A stretch of DNA of 37,129 nucleotides from Ligilactobacillus equi DSM 15833 = JCM 10991 (GTDB lineage Bacteria > Bacillota > Bacilli > Lactobacillales > Lactobacillaceae), in the NCBI RefSeq assembly GCF_000615765.1, contig NZ_BAMI01000015.1, forward strand, positions 1 to 37,129. Reading direction: 5' to 3'. A program made the translations under genes and the position numbers. Shown piece after piece: positions 8,399 to 16,395 of this stretch; position 1 is the first letter of the stretch; every line of letters begins with the position of its first letter. Below the pieces are notes generated by a model. That model ran no database searches, had not been told where the DNA came from, and saw only the letters and a list, made by a program, of their open reading frames with translations.

Positions 8399-11300
8399 CT
8401 CCCCCTAACTCTTTGATTTGTCAATTGGTCCATACCTTGCATAACCGTGCGCAAGGCTTCACGTTGATTGTCGTTACCCGGCTTAGACAATTCGCTTAAG
8501 ATAGCACCGACCAAGTTAATTAAAGTTTGTTGATTGCTTTCCACACCGCTATTATCGATAACATTCGTCGCTTCCAAACTAACTGGAGTGGCTTTGACTG
8601 ATTTTGATAAACCTTTAGCTACATCAACCGCATGCGCTGTCCCATTGGCATACTGTGGCAAGTTACCAAATAACTTTGCGGTTTCTGAGGCTTTAATAAC
8701 TTTGGTCCCTCGTGGCGCATTGTCGATTGGAACGTTACGTCCAAACGGAATGAAAGCTGGCTGACCAGGGAATTGAACTGCTTCACGAAAGACTGGCCCT
8801 GGTTGGTCGTTAACCAGCATTGGCCCACCTTCATGGTAATTCGTCCCCTTAGCACGACCCTTACGACGAGTGATAACTTCATGAATTGTTTGGTAAACAG
8901 TTGTTAAAGTCTTAGTCCACGTTCGCATAGCGTTAAAACTACTAATAGCACTTATAGCTCGTCTTGCGGCACCCGAAGTATAATCCGTACCTCGGAAGTT
9001 CTTATGATTAGGATTAGTCCCATTAAAACTACCAATCGAACTTCGACCACGTCCACTTGCACTATCAACAGAACTTGAATTACCAGTAAACGGTTTGTGC
9101 TTTGGATTAGTTCCGTTGAAAGCGCCAATTGAACTCCGACCTCTACGACTAGCATTGTCAACAGAATTAGAGTCACCAGTCATTGGTTTGTGGAGTGGAT
9201 TTGTTGAGTTAAAACCAAAAATAGAATTTTTCCCTTTTTGACTTGCTTGGTCAACGCTATTGGAATCTCCTGTCAAACTTTTATGTTCTGGATGTTTTCG
9301 ATTGTACTCGTCGATGTTAATTCCAGCTTGTTTCAAAATCGCACTAGCATTAGCATCGTTGGCTAACAATTGTTTAACAGTAGTAGGCAAACCATTCCAC
9401 AGTTTGTATTTAGCCACTGCGTCTGCTAATTGTGGTAAGCCTTTGGCATTAACGATAGCTTCTTTAGCTTGCAAACTTAAACTGTTCCACTGACCAGTTT
9501 TTTCCATCGCCTCAACCATGGTTTTACCGACATTGCTTTTAATCCAGGCTTTTTGCTCCTTGAGGCTTAAACTGTTCCACTTTCCTGTGGAGAGCAGAGC
9601 ATCAGCCACCATTTCTTTAGCGTTTGAGCTTAACTTTCCTTCCTTTTCAAGCAATTGGATTTGATTCCATTTATTTTTGGACTGAACGGCTTTTTCTACT
9701 TCGTCAATCGCATTCGTTTTAATTTTTCCTGTCTTAGGGTCAAAAACTAAACCATTCCACATATCCGCAGCTTTCTTAACAGAGTTAGACATGTCGTTAG
9801 TCTTAGCAACCATAATCGCACTAGAGTTAGATGTAACCTTAGCCATTTCATCTGCTCTTGCTTTGGCTTGGTCATAAGATAGTCCTGCTTCACGCATGGA
9901 GTCTTTGATTTGCTGAGCTGACATTCCACTTGCTTTAGCACATTTGTAGTAAGCATCAGCAATCTGATTAATTGTTTTTTGGTCAGCTTGTCGTAAAGCT
10001 TTCATAGACGCATTATATTCAGCAGTTGTTAATTTACCTTCTTCATGCATCTTTTTAAGTTCTTTGGAACGTTTTGCATAAGATTTAATCGTGTCAGCTT
10101 CTGATTGTTTGAGTGTGGTCAAAGTATCTTGTCGCTGTTGTTGATTCATATTTTTGTAATCAGCATTCAATGCAGCTAAAATTGTTTTGCGTTTGCTACC
10201 ACTAATTCTCAAAACATTAAGCATTTCATTTTGCATGCCTTGTTCGATATTAAGTAAAGCAACGCGTTGATTGGCGTCTAGGTCTCTAACAGTACCATGA
10301 TGACCTTTTAAAATCGCTTGATATTGCTGTTTATAGTTCTTGAGATTATCTAGCGACTTATTCATCGTTTGTTGTTCTTTAGTAGCAGTTTCTGCAGCTG
10401 CGTTTTGAACTTCTTTTGGCATATCTTTAACAGAGGCTTTAACTTTTTCCACATGATCTTTAGCTTGCTTTTCAATTTGAGCAAATTGCTTATCGAAAGA
10501 GTCAGCTAATTGTTTGGTTGAGGTTTCACCGGCGGTTGTCATGTCAGTCAGCGCTTGATTAATTCCCGTTGTTGTTTGCTTGAAACTACTCAAAGCCTTG
10601 TTGGTTTCTGAGCCAACCTTAGTTCCCCATTGCCCAATCTCAGCATTATTCTGAGCAATCTTCTTACCAAACAATTCGTAGTAAGCAATCCCTGCTACAA
10701 TAGCGACACCTACAGTAGCAAGCATTGGGCCTAGACCACCTAAAGCGGCAGTCGCACCAGTTGTTGCACCAGTCATGGAAGTCAAGCCACCAACAGAACC
10801 CGCTGCAGAAGTTCCAATTTCTGCGATTGTAGTAGCTGCTGCACGTTTGCCCGCAATTTTTCCTAGCCATGTAGCTAAACTCCCACCAGCTTTAAGCAGG
10901 CCACCGACAGCGGTTCCCACACTTCCAATTACAGAAATGAGCGGGCCAAGTGCGGCAACTCCTAAAGCTGCGTAAGTGATTAACTTTTGCATTCCAGGAC
11001 TAAGCTCTCCAAATTTCTGTGCTAACTCACTAATTTTTTGAATTATTGGCGTGATAATTGGCAAGATCACCCGTGCTACTTGCATCATCATATTAGTAAG
11101 GCTTTCTTTGAAGATACGTATTTGGTTTTGTGCAGATTTAAGATTGCTTTCGGATAATTTACCAACGTAGTCTTTGCCTGCAGCTTCTTGAACTTTTTTG
11201 GTTAATTTTCCTAATTCTTCACTATTCTGTGCCAAAATTAAAGCAGCTTGCTGACCAGTGGTTCCAAAAATACTGTGGAAAATGTCGTTCTTTTGGGATT

Positions 11301-12531
11301 GTGTCAAGCCTTTCATATGCTTGTTCAAAGTTCCAAAAATTTCAGTCATAGATTTCATCTTACCTGATTTGTCGATGAAATCCTTGGTTGATAAGCCCAA
11401 TTTTTGAAGCGCATTTTTAGCGCCAGTTGTTGGTGAAATGAGAGAATTAATAACTTTTCTCAAACCAGTACCAGCTTTATCTGCTTCTAAACCATTATTA
11501 GATAAAATACCAATCGCACTTGAAGTTTCTGCGAGACTAAACCCAGCAGAGTGAGCAGTTGAGCCAACATAAGACATGGCCACACCTAAATCTTGAAAAC
11601 CAGTAGAAGTTGCATCAGCTGCATAAGCCAGTGAGTTGACCACAGCCTTTGTGTTTCGAGTCATCCCAGCAACTGAGTTAGATTTCATCCCGAAAGCTTC
11701 AAGTGTTTGCGAAGCAACTGAGGTGACTTCTGAAAAGTCATCACCTGTGGCCACAGACGCTTGAAGTTCAGCATTCATCGCTCCAATTGCTTGTTTTGAT
11801 GTGTAACCACGTTTTACCAAGTCTTGGTAACCTTGAGCAATTTTGGTTTGTGATATGCCGTATTTATTGGAATATTTTTCGGCATCGGAAGTCATCCGAT
11901 TAATTCCTGACATCGTTTCTTGGACGCTTTCACCACCTTGACGAATTAAGTTTTTTGTATTATTCATCGTGCCATCGAATTCAATAAGCTTTTTAGCACC
12001 ATATCCAATGCCGGCTGCAATTGGTGCGGTGATGTGAGTCGTCATACTTTGCCCGAATCCTTGAATTTTTGATGATACGGACTGAATTTTTTCACCAATT
12101 GAGGTAAGCTTTGACCCTAATTGTGTCCAGCGTGACGATTGAACAGCAATCTGTCCAGATAAAGAGGACATTCGATTGCGCAAAGCTTCCATTGCTGCGG
12201 AAGTTTTATTGACCTGATTAGCCGCATTCGCTTGTCGCGTAGATAACTTTTGTTGTTCGCTTGCGGTTTCTGCAGTTTTACCTTTTAACTGGTTATATGT
12301 AGCCATTTGTTTTTTAAGCAAGGCTTCATAATTCCGCATTTGGCTCTGCATAGTCGCATAGCTAGCCCGCATAGCATTCAAATTATTCTTGTTTCCACGT
12401 AACGCAGTATCTTGTGCTTTCAATGCAGAAGTTGTCGCTCTAATCTGAGCTTTCAATGCAGACGCGTTAGACTTAAACGGGTTGATATTTAATTCAACCG
12501 TAGCGGCTAAGTGTCCTAAAGATGCTCCCAT
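8389..12531 (-). CDS. Tape measure protein
   Basis: A protein of 1380 residues that sets tail length and travels through the tail tube. Residues 1-150 are coiled coil rich in Lys, Gln and Ala. Residues about 170-480 match the PhageMin_Tail / TP901 core family (GAKKLIEFDGTMNNTKNLI and the SNNGLEADKAGTGLRK region). Hydrophobic segments lie near 500-560 and 600-625 (LATVGVAIVAGIAYYELFG). A helical charged region and about four Trp-containing repeats (residues 930-1050, WNSLSL...) follow, then four 31-residue Gly/Ser/Asn repeats. At the common ratio of 0.15 nm per residue the tail would be about 200 nm long. It follows the tail chaperones and its 3' end overlaps the start of dit. Confidence 0.93.
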   Translation of the reverse strand: MGASLGHLAATVELNINPFKSNASALKAQIRATTSALKAQDTALRGNKNNLNAMRASYATMQSQMRNYEALLKKQMATYNQLKGKTAETASEQQKLSTRQANAANQVNKTSAAMEALRNRMSSLSGQIAVQSSRWTQLGSKLTSIGEKIQSVSSKIQGFGQSMTTHITAPIAAGIGYGAKKLIEFDGTMNNTKNLIRQGGESVQETMSGINRMTSDAEKYSNKYGISQTKIAQGYQDLVKRGYTSKQAIGAMNAELQASVATGDDFSEVTSVASQTLEAFGMKSNSVAGMTRNTKAVVNSLAYAADATSTGFQDLGVAMSYVGSTAHSAGFSLAETSSAIGILSNNGLEADKAGTGLRKVINSLISPTTGAKNALQKLGLSTKDFIDKSGKMKSMTEIFGTLNKHMKGLTQSQKNDIFHSIFGTTGQQAALILAQNSEELGKLTKKVQEAAGKDYVGKLSESNLKSAQNQIRIFKESLTNMMMQVARVILPIITPIIQKISELAQKFGELSPGMQKLITYAALGVAALGPLISVIGSVGTAVGGLLKAGGSLATWLGKIAGKRAAATTIAEIGTSAAGSVGGLTSMTGATTGATAALGGLGPMLATVGVAIVAGIAYYELFGKKIAQNNAEIGQWGTKVGSETNKALSSFKQTTTGINQALTDMTTAGETSTKQLADSFDKQFAQIEKQAKDHVEKVKASVKDMPKEVQNAAAETATKEQQTMNKSLDNLKNYKQQYQAILKGHHGTVRDLDANQRVALLNIEQGMQNEMLNVLRISGSKRKTILAALNADYKNMNQQQRQDTLTTLKQSEADTIKSYAKRSKELKKMHEEGKLTTAEYNASMKALRQADQKTINQIADAYYKCAKASGMSAQQIKDSMREAGLSYDQAKARADEMAKVTSNSSAIMVAKTNDMSNSVKKAADMWNGLVFDPKTGKIKTNAIDEVEKAVQSKNKWNQIQLLEKEGKLSSNAKEMVADALLSTGKWNSLSLKEQKAWIKSNVGKTMVEAMEKTGQWNSLSLQAKEAIVNAKGLPQLADAVAKYKLWNGLPTTVKQLLANDANASAILKQAGINIDEYNRKHPEHKSLTGDSNSVDQASQKGKNSIFGFNSTNPLHKPMTGDSNSVDNASRRGRSSIGAFNGTNPKHKPFTGNSSSVDSASGRGRSSIGSFNGTNPNHKNFRGTDYTSGAARRAISAISSFNAMRTWTKTLTTVYQTIHEVITRRKGRAKGTNYHEGGPMLVNDQPGPVFREAVQFPGQPAFIPFGRNVPIDNAPRGTKVIKASETAKLFGNLPQYANGTAHAVDVAKGLSKSVKATPVSLEATNVIDNSGVESNQQTLINLVGAILSELSKPGNDNQREALRTVMQGMDQLTNQRVRGRLS
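8945..9300 (-). repeat. Tandem ~93-bp repeats inside the tape measure gene
   Basis: Four consecutive 31-residue units each follow the pattern HK-x2-TG-x-S-x-SVD-x-AS-x2-G-x2-SI-x2-FN-x-TNP. The second and third are nearly identical and the fourth is degenerate. Such in-register repeats allow gain or loss of units, and so of tail length, by recombination. Confidence 0.75.
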
Positions 12532-12552
12532 TTTCTTTTATCCTCCTTTCTT

Positions 12553-12786
12553 TTAAACTAACCAAGGAAAGACCTCATCAAAGTATTGTGTCTTTTCCTC
12601 AAAGATTGAGGCTAATTGCTCCAGTTCATCAAGTGTAAATTGGTTAATTTCTTGAAGCTTATAGCCGTCCTTCATACGTGCTTTATAAAACTCATCAATT
12701 TGTTCTAGCGCTTTCTCTATCTGCCTTTCCGTCGTCACTTTTGTCAGCGCTTTGTTCCTCATCATCGGAAGTTCCGAGCGAGTCAC
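12553..12786 (-). CDS. Tail assembly chaperone, T-part
   Basis: A 77-residue, mostly helical charged protein (IEKALEQIDEFYKARMKDGY) that overlaps the end of the preceding gene by 92 bases in a different frame. This is the G/GT arrangement of siphophage tail chaperones, in which a ribosomal frameshift makes a minor fused product that binds the tape measure. The only start is a GTG at 12786 inside the upstream gene with no ribosome site, which favours expression by frameshifting. The frame relation is +1 (or -2), not the common -1, and no clear slippery sequence is visible. Confidence 0.72.
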   Translation of the reverse strand: MTRSELPMMRNKALTKVTTERQIEKALEQIDEFYKARMKDGYKLQEINQFTLDELEQLASIFEEKTQYFDEVFPWLV

Positions 12787-13063
12787 CGATTACTTTATAT
12801 AAAACGTCCATAGATTCTTGGTCTGCACCAGCAATGAATGCCTTTTCTGAAAATTGCTTGTGCCAAAAACTTGAAGCAATCATCGCAAAATCTTTTTGTT
12901 GTTGGTCAAGATCCTTGTCAGTCAGACCGTCCTTTTTGTTATACATCTTGATTTGATGCGCTTGATACTTCATTGCATTGGTCATGTCGATTAGCATAGG
13001 CGGTTCATTACGCACGTATGTTTTCTTTTCACCATCAATCAGTAACTTAATTTCGTATGCCAT
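12695..13063 (-). CDS. Tail assembly chaperone, G-part
   Basis: A 122-residue protein between the major tail protein and the tape measure gene, the invariable place of gpG-type chaperones. The N-terminal 100 residues are an alpha/beta domain (MAYEIKLLIDGEKKTYV, then helical QIKMYNKKDGLTDKD). The tail is acidic and disordered (TSDDEEQSADKSDDGKAD) and overlaps the next frame. Its job is to coat the tape measure protein before tube polymerisation. The ATG at 13063 is preceded by GAAAGGATTT. Confidence 0.78.
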   Translation of the reverse strand: MAYEIKLLIDGEKKTYVRNEPPMLIDMTNAMKYQAHQIKMYNKKDGLTDKDLDQQQKDFAMIASSFWHKQFSEKAFIAGADQESMDVLYKVIGDSLGTSDDEEQSADKSDDGKADRESARTN

Positions 13064-13123
13064 ATTAAAATCCTTTCGTTTCTATTCGTCTCACATTTCT
13101 CGTCTCTGTCTGTTATGCGTTAT

Positions 13124-13732
13124 CTATGCTCCAGGAACTGATGAAACTTCCTTGAAAGCTTCTAAATCTTGGTCATTTTTAGGAAATACCGCTTTGTGGA
13201 AGGTTTCAAAATCAAAGCCTTCGTTATCTTCGCGACCAATTAATAAAATTAATTCTTGGTCGCCACGTGGTACGAAAGAACCTTCGATTTCGTCCGCTTC
13301 AGGGTCTGGTGCACCATCTTGCGCCTTAGTGTTAAGCGCAGGTAATGAGAACATTCCCTTGAGCATCCCTACCCACACATACTTGCCATTAGACATCTTA
13401 GTCCGGAACAAAGTAGCAACGTAATTAGGAGTTAAATCTTTTTCGTAAATTTCCACACCCTTAACAACCTTGATGCCAAATAAATCTTGTTTCATCTTAG
13501 TATCTGTATCGTAGAGGTTAATTGTTTCCTTAGCTTCTGTAATACCACCGCTCAATACCAAGTAAGGTGAGTCGTCGGCTGCTAAGGTTTTTAATTCGTT
13601 TGTCAATTCCACTTTTACTTCGGATAAACCAGAGATTTGGCGTGTTTCTGCGACAGTGTTTTTCTCATCATCAACAACACCGTATTCAAATTTCGAAGCA
13701 CCAAATTTTGCAACTTTTTTATTGTCTGCCAT
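13124..13732 (-). CDS. Major tail protein
   Basis: A 202-residue tail-tube subunit of the phi13/TP901-1 type. It begins MADNKKVAKFGASKFEYGV and has the beta-rich pattern and conserved central block (GIKVVKGVEIYEKDLTPNY) of tube proteins, with a short acidic segment (GAPDPEADEIEGSF). It is preceded by connector genes and followed by the chaperone pair and tape measure, the canonical order. There is no C-terminal Ig-like extension, which many longer homologues carry. Confidence 0.9.
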   Translation of the reverse strand: MADNKKVAKFGASKFEYGVVDDEKNTVAETRQISGLSEVKVELTNELKTLAADDSPYLVLSGGITEAKETINLYDTDTKMKQDLFGIKVVKGVEIYEKDLTPNYVATLFRTKMSNGKYVWVGMLKGMFSLPALNTKAQDGAPDPEADEIEGSFVPRGDQELILLIGREDNEGFDFETFHKAVFPKNDQDLEAFKEVSSVPGA

Positions 13733-13737
13733 AATTT

Positions 13738-14142
13738 TTAGTTCCTTTCTCTATAACCTTCAAAGTTCCCAGTAACCATGACTAAATTATTGTCATCTGC
13801 ATCGTCATGAATGCTTAAATAGTATCGTTCATATTCATGTTCTTCTAAAACGTCATAAATACGGTCAATGATTTCTGAAACCTTTGATTTATCTTTCTTT
13901 TCTACCCAAAAATCAACTTGCACTCGATGAAATTCAATCGCACGCTTATCATCGGCATAAATAGCCGCGTCGTACGGAATATTAGTAATCCTTATCCACG
14001 GAGCATTGTTAAAATCATCTTTAGGGGTACTAGTAAATACTGGGTTGTATGTCAATTTTTTAGCACGGATAGCATTAAGCATATCCATCAACTCGGAGTC
14101 TTCCGATAGAATTTTAGCCACTTTAGTATTTGGTAGCGTCAT
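13738..14142 (-). CDS. Tail completion/terminator protein (DUF806/DUF3168-like position)
   Basis: A 134-residue protein in the slot immediately before the major tail protein, where siphophages of this type encode the tail-terminator or head-tail joining protein. It has a helical start and a beta-rich middle (IEFHRVQVDFWVEKKDKS), then a helix (VSEIIDRIYDVLEEHEY). The fold pattern suits a ring-forming connector. The assignment rests on position and size, and the exact family is not certain. It overlaps the preceding gene by 4 bases. Confidence 0.75.
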   Translation of the reverse strand: MTLPNTKVAKILSEDSELMDMLNAIRAKKLTYNPVFTSTPKDDFNNAPWIRITNIPYDAAIYADDKRAIEFHRVQVDFWVEKKDKSKVSEIIDRIYDVLEEHEYERYYLSIHDDADDNNLVMVTGNFEGYRERN

Positions 14143-14513
14143 TCAACTTTCAACTCCTTTACAAATTCTGCCAAAACCTGTCCTTTAGATTCTGATTGCG
14201 ACTTTTCTATAAAATGTTGAGGCCGTTGCTTAGAAGTACCAGAATTAGGGAAGTGAGCGATATAACCTTTGCTTGAATCGTAACCAACTTCTTGCGTGTA
14301 GTCGCCACCAACACCCGAAAATTTACCTAAGGTAACATGGTCGCGCAATGGTCCTTTTCCTGAGTGATCTTCAGAACTGACCGGGGTGTTATTTTGCAAG
14401 ACTGTCTTAAACTTTTCAGCGCCCGACTTAACCGCTTGTCTAGCTTTTCGGTCGTAACCTTTAGTGAGCTTATCCACATTGGCAAGTAGTTCAAATTCTC
14501 CTGTAACTGACAT
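14139..14513 (-). CDS. HK97 gp10-type head-tail/tail joining protein
   Basis: A 124-residue protein of the HK97-gp10 family: a helical N-terminus (RKARQAVKSGAEKFKTVLQNNTP), then the typical middle with GPLRDHVTLGKFSG and the late motif GYIAHFPNSGTSKQRPQHFIEK ending in a helix. It helps complete the tail end that docks to the head. Its ATG directly follows the stop of the frame-interrupted adaptor gene (14514-14516), and it overlaps the next gene by 4 bases. Confidence 0.85.
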   Translation of the reverse strand: MSVTGEFELLANVDKLTKGYDRKARQAVKSGAEKFKTVLQNNTPVSSEDHSGKGPLRDHVTLGKFSGVGGDYTQEVGYDSSKGYIAHFPNSGTSKQRPQHFIEKSQSESKGQVLAEFVKELKVE

Positions 14514-14842
14514 TTAAGACACCTCCCTCGCTTGAATCTTAGTCAAGTCTTTCTTTTGATAGTCAGGATCTAATCCTGTAATTTCGTAAGTTTTGCCTCT
14601 CCACACAATCTGCCAATCTGGTTGAATTTCCATTTTTTGCTTGTAGGCAATCAGAAATAGCGGAGTGTTTTTTCGATAGCAACTTGCTCTTTTTTATTGA
14701 GCATTTCACGAACAGTAAGCTTAGAAACTTCAGCCCAACAGGAAAACAACTCTTCGGTTTTTTCGAAAGGTTCAAAATCTTCGTTAATACCAGTTGTTTT
14801 TGCCACAAACGTAATCCGTTCGGTCATGTTATTCGTCCGCAT
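14514..14842 (-). pseudogene. Head-tail adaptor (head closure), frame-interrupted
   Basis: The first frame (14651-14842) gives MTERITFVAKTTGINED..., a typical head-closure start, and stops after IEKTLRYF. The rest, LIAYKQKMEIQPDWQIVWRG then YEITGLDPDYQKKDLTKI, is in the -1 frame and ends at 14514-14516, just before the next ATG. The WRGKTYEI--DPDY pattern is the conserved end of this SPP1 gp16/HK97-type family. Restoring one T near 14653-14657 (TATTT to TATTTT) joins them into about 109 residues. It is either a sequencing dropout or a true mutation that would block head-tail joining. Confidence 0.8.
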
Positions 14843-15134
14843 CTAACTCACTCCTTAGCTGATTGATAATAGAAACGATATTATTCGATAGTTCTGGTCG
14901 ATAATTATCTGCAGATAAGCCACGCAAGTAATAATCTTCCTTGACCATTTTCATGAGTGCAATAAAAAAACGACTATCGTCGATATAGTCGCTTGGTTGA
15001 CTATCAAATTTTATTGCTCTAGCAAGTTCCATTGCAGAGGCATTAACCAGTTCCTTCAACACATCATCGTCAAAGTCTTGGTCAATCTTGCAGTAATTCT
15101 TAAGTGTGGAGAAACGTTCCTCTGTTAGCAGCAT
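14829..15134 (-). CDS. Head-tail connector, gp6-like
   Basis: A 101-residue all-helical protein of the phage gp6-like connector family (MLLTEERFSTLKNYCKID, then ELVNASAMELARAI and MKMVKEDYYLRG). It forms the adaptor ring under the portal. It begins 3 bases after the stop of the frameshift extension of the capsid gene and overlaps the next gene by 14 bases. Confidence 0.85.
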   Translation of the reverse strand: MLLTEERFSTLKNYCKIDQDFDDDVLKELVNASAMELARAIKFDSQPSDYIDDSRFFIALMKMVKEDYYLRGLSADNYRPELSNNIVSIINQLRSELDADE

Positions 15135-15136
15135 GG

Positions 15137-15279
15137 CTAATCACCTACCAATTCTAGAAGTTGCGACTTGGACATCGAACTTGTGTAACTTATGCCTTTG
15201 TCGTCTAGGTAGGACTTGATTTCAGCTACCGTGTTAGCAGAGGTAGGCTTAACGCCCGCTACTGATACGGGCTGTGCTA
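15137..15279 (-). CDS. HeH/LEM-like C-terminal extension of the capsid, reached by -1 frameshift
   Basis: Forty-seven codons in the -1 frame relative to the capsid gene are open from the capsid stop to TAG at 15137-15139. They encode a short Pro/Val linker and then NTVAEIKSYLDDKGISYTSS followed by MSKSQLLELV, the helix-extended loop-helix pattern of small phage HeH/LEM (Rho N-like) domains. There is no start codon or ribosome site of its own, so translation depends on the frameshift signal at 15254-15286. The fused product would have 419 residues. Confidence 0.75.
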
Positions 15280-15286
15280 TTTTCCC
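15254..15286 (-). promoter_or_regulatory. Programmed -1 ribosomal frameshift signal in the capsid gene
   Basis: On the minus strand the last capsid codons read CCG GGA AAA TAG. G GGA AAA (15280-15286) is a canonical X XXY YYZ slippery heptamer in the right frame. Seven bases later (15254-15272) GCCCG and CGGGC form a 5-bp GC stem with a 9-base loop, at the spacing expected for a stimulatory hairpin. Slippage gives ...EPGK followed by the 47-residue extension. Confidence 0.8.
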
Positions 15287-16395
15287 GGTTCAGATACTGT
15301 CACAAAGTAACCAGCATTTTGGTCAGTCGCCTTAACATCGTAACGTGTGGCAACAGATAAGTATTGACCGTAGATTTCGTTTTCGACCCAACGGAACGTC
15401 AAATCAGCACGGTTAGCAAATAACACAGCACGTTCTAAGTCACCGACAAAGCCGTGAGCTTCGCCCGCTTGTCCTAACAATGTATCTTCTACAATAACGA
15501 CTGGCACACCTAAAATCATAGCTGGAGAGCCTTCAGCAACAGCTGGGTGCAATAAGTATTGACCATTTTTATCTTTGAGAGTGTCTAACCAGTTATAGAA
15601 TGATTGACTGGCCACAATCATTCGATTGTAGGCTGGATCTAAGTCTACGTTCAAGACTTTCTTTAAATCATCTAAAGTAGCGGTTTCCTTTGCAGTGAAA
15701 CCTTTAATAACAGTCGAAATATCAGCGTTAGTAGTGTTTACTTTTTGTTGTTTTGAATCACGAGCGACCAAACCCACTAAATCGATTGCCGAATCATCAA
15801 TAGCCTCTTGTGACAATGGAATAGCACCACGGCGAGTTGCAACTTCCCACTTAACTTGTTGAAATTTTGGCTTTGCTAAGTCTGGATTAGCTTCCAATTC
15901 TGCCACAGTATTCATCTTAGCGGTAGCTTTTGCTAATACTGGGTAACTACCTGACGCGGTTGTAACTTGTACAACACGAACGTACTTAGTCAAATCCGTT
16001 ACTGTTTTAACTTCGTCTTCGGGATTGTAGATAACTGCTTCAGGAATGGTTACCTTACCGTCTGTGGACTTGAAGCCAGCAGATGCAGCATCCCGTGTGT
16101 GTAGATATTCGTTAAACATAGAGCGCAAGTTCATCTTCTCGCCACCTTTCTTTCGCTTAGCTGGTTCTGGGTTACCTTTCAAGGCTTCCTCGTATGACCG
16201 GGCTAAATCTTCGTTTTCTTTAATTTCATTTGTAATATCTTCGATTGCTGAACGCATAGCCTTAGTAGCTTCTAAATCTTCGTTAGTTTCAGCGTTTTCT
16301 AACGCAGAACGTAATTCTGCACGCTTAGCAATTTGGTTAGAACGTAATTCATTTAATTTAGCTCGGACTGTCTTTAATTTTTCTTCTAAATTCAT
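15277..16395 (-). CDS. Major capsid protein, HK97 fold
   Basis: A 372-residue precursor. Residues 1-80 are a highly charged coiled-coil delta (scaffold) domain (MNLEEKLKTVRAKLNELRSN), ending in a basic patch KRKKGGEK where the maturation protease probably cuts. The HK97-fold body follows, with the N-arm (MNLRSMFNEYLHTRDA), the E-loop/P-domain region (VTTASGSYPVLAKATAKMNT) and the GAIPLSQEAIDDSAIDL motif. Its ATG follows the protease stop directly. The 3' end carries a frameshift signal, so two forms (372 and 419 residues) are predicted, as reported for Lactobacillus phage A2. Confidence 0.93.
   Translation of the reverse strand: MNLEEKLKTVRAKLNELRSNQIAKRAELRSALENAETNEDLEATKAMRSAIEDITNEIKENEDLARSYEEALKGNPEPAKRKKGGEKMNLRSMFNEYLHTRDAASAGFKSTDGKVTIPEAVIYNPEDEVKTVTDLTKYVRVVQVTTASGSYPVLAKATAKMNTVAELEANPDLAKPKFQQVKWEVATRRGAIPLSQEAIDDSAIDLVGLVARDSKQQKVNTTNADISTVIKGFTAKETATLDDLKKVLNVDLDPAYNRMIVASQSFYNWLDTLKDKNGQYLLHPAVAEGSPAMILGVPVVIVEDTLLGQAGEAHGFVGDLERAVLFANRADLTFRWVENEIYGQYLSVATRYDVKATDQNAGYFVTVSEPGK

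Noticed and set aside
13738-14142. Naming this gene confidently as a specific tail-terminator family
   Set aside because: Position fits, but DUF806 and DUF3168-like proteins cannot be told apart by eye.
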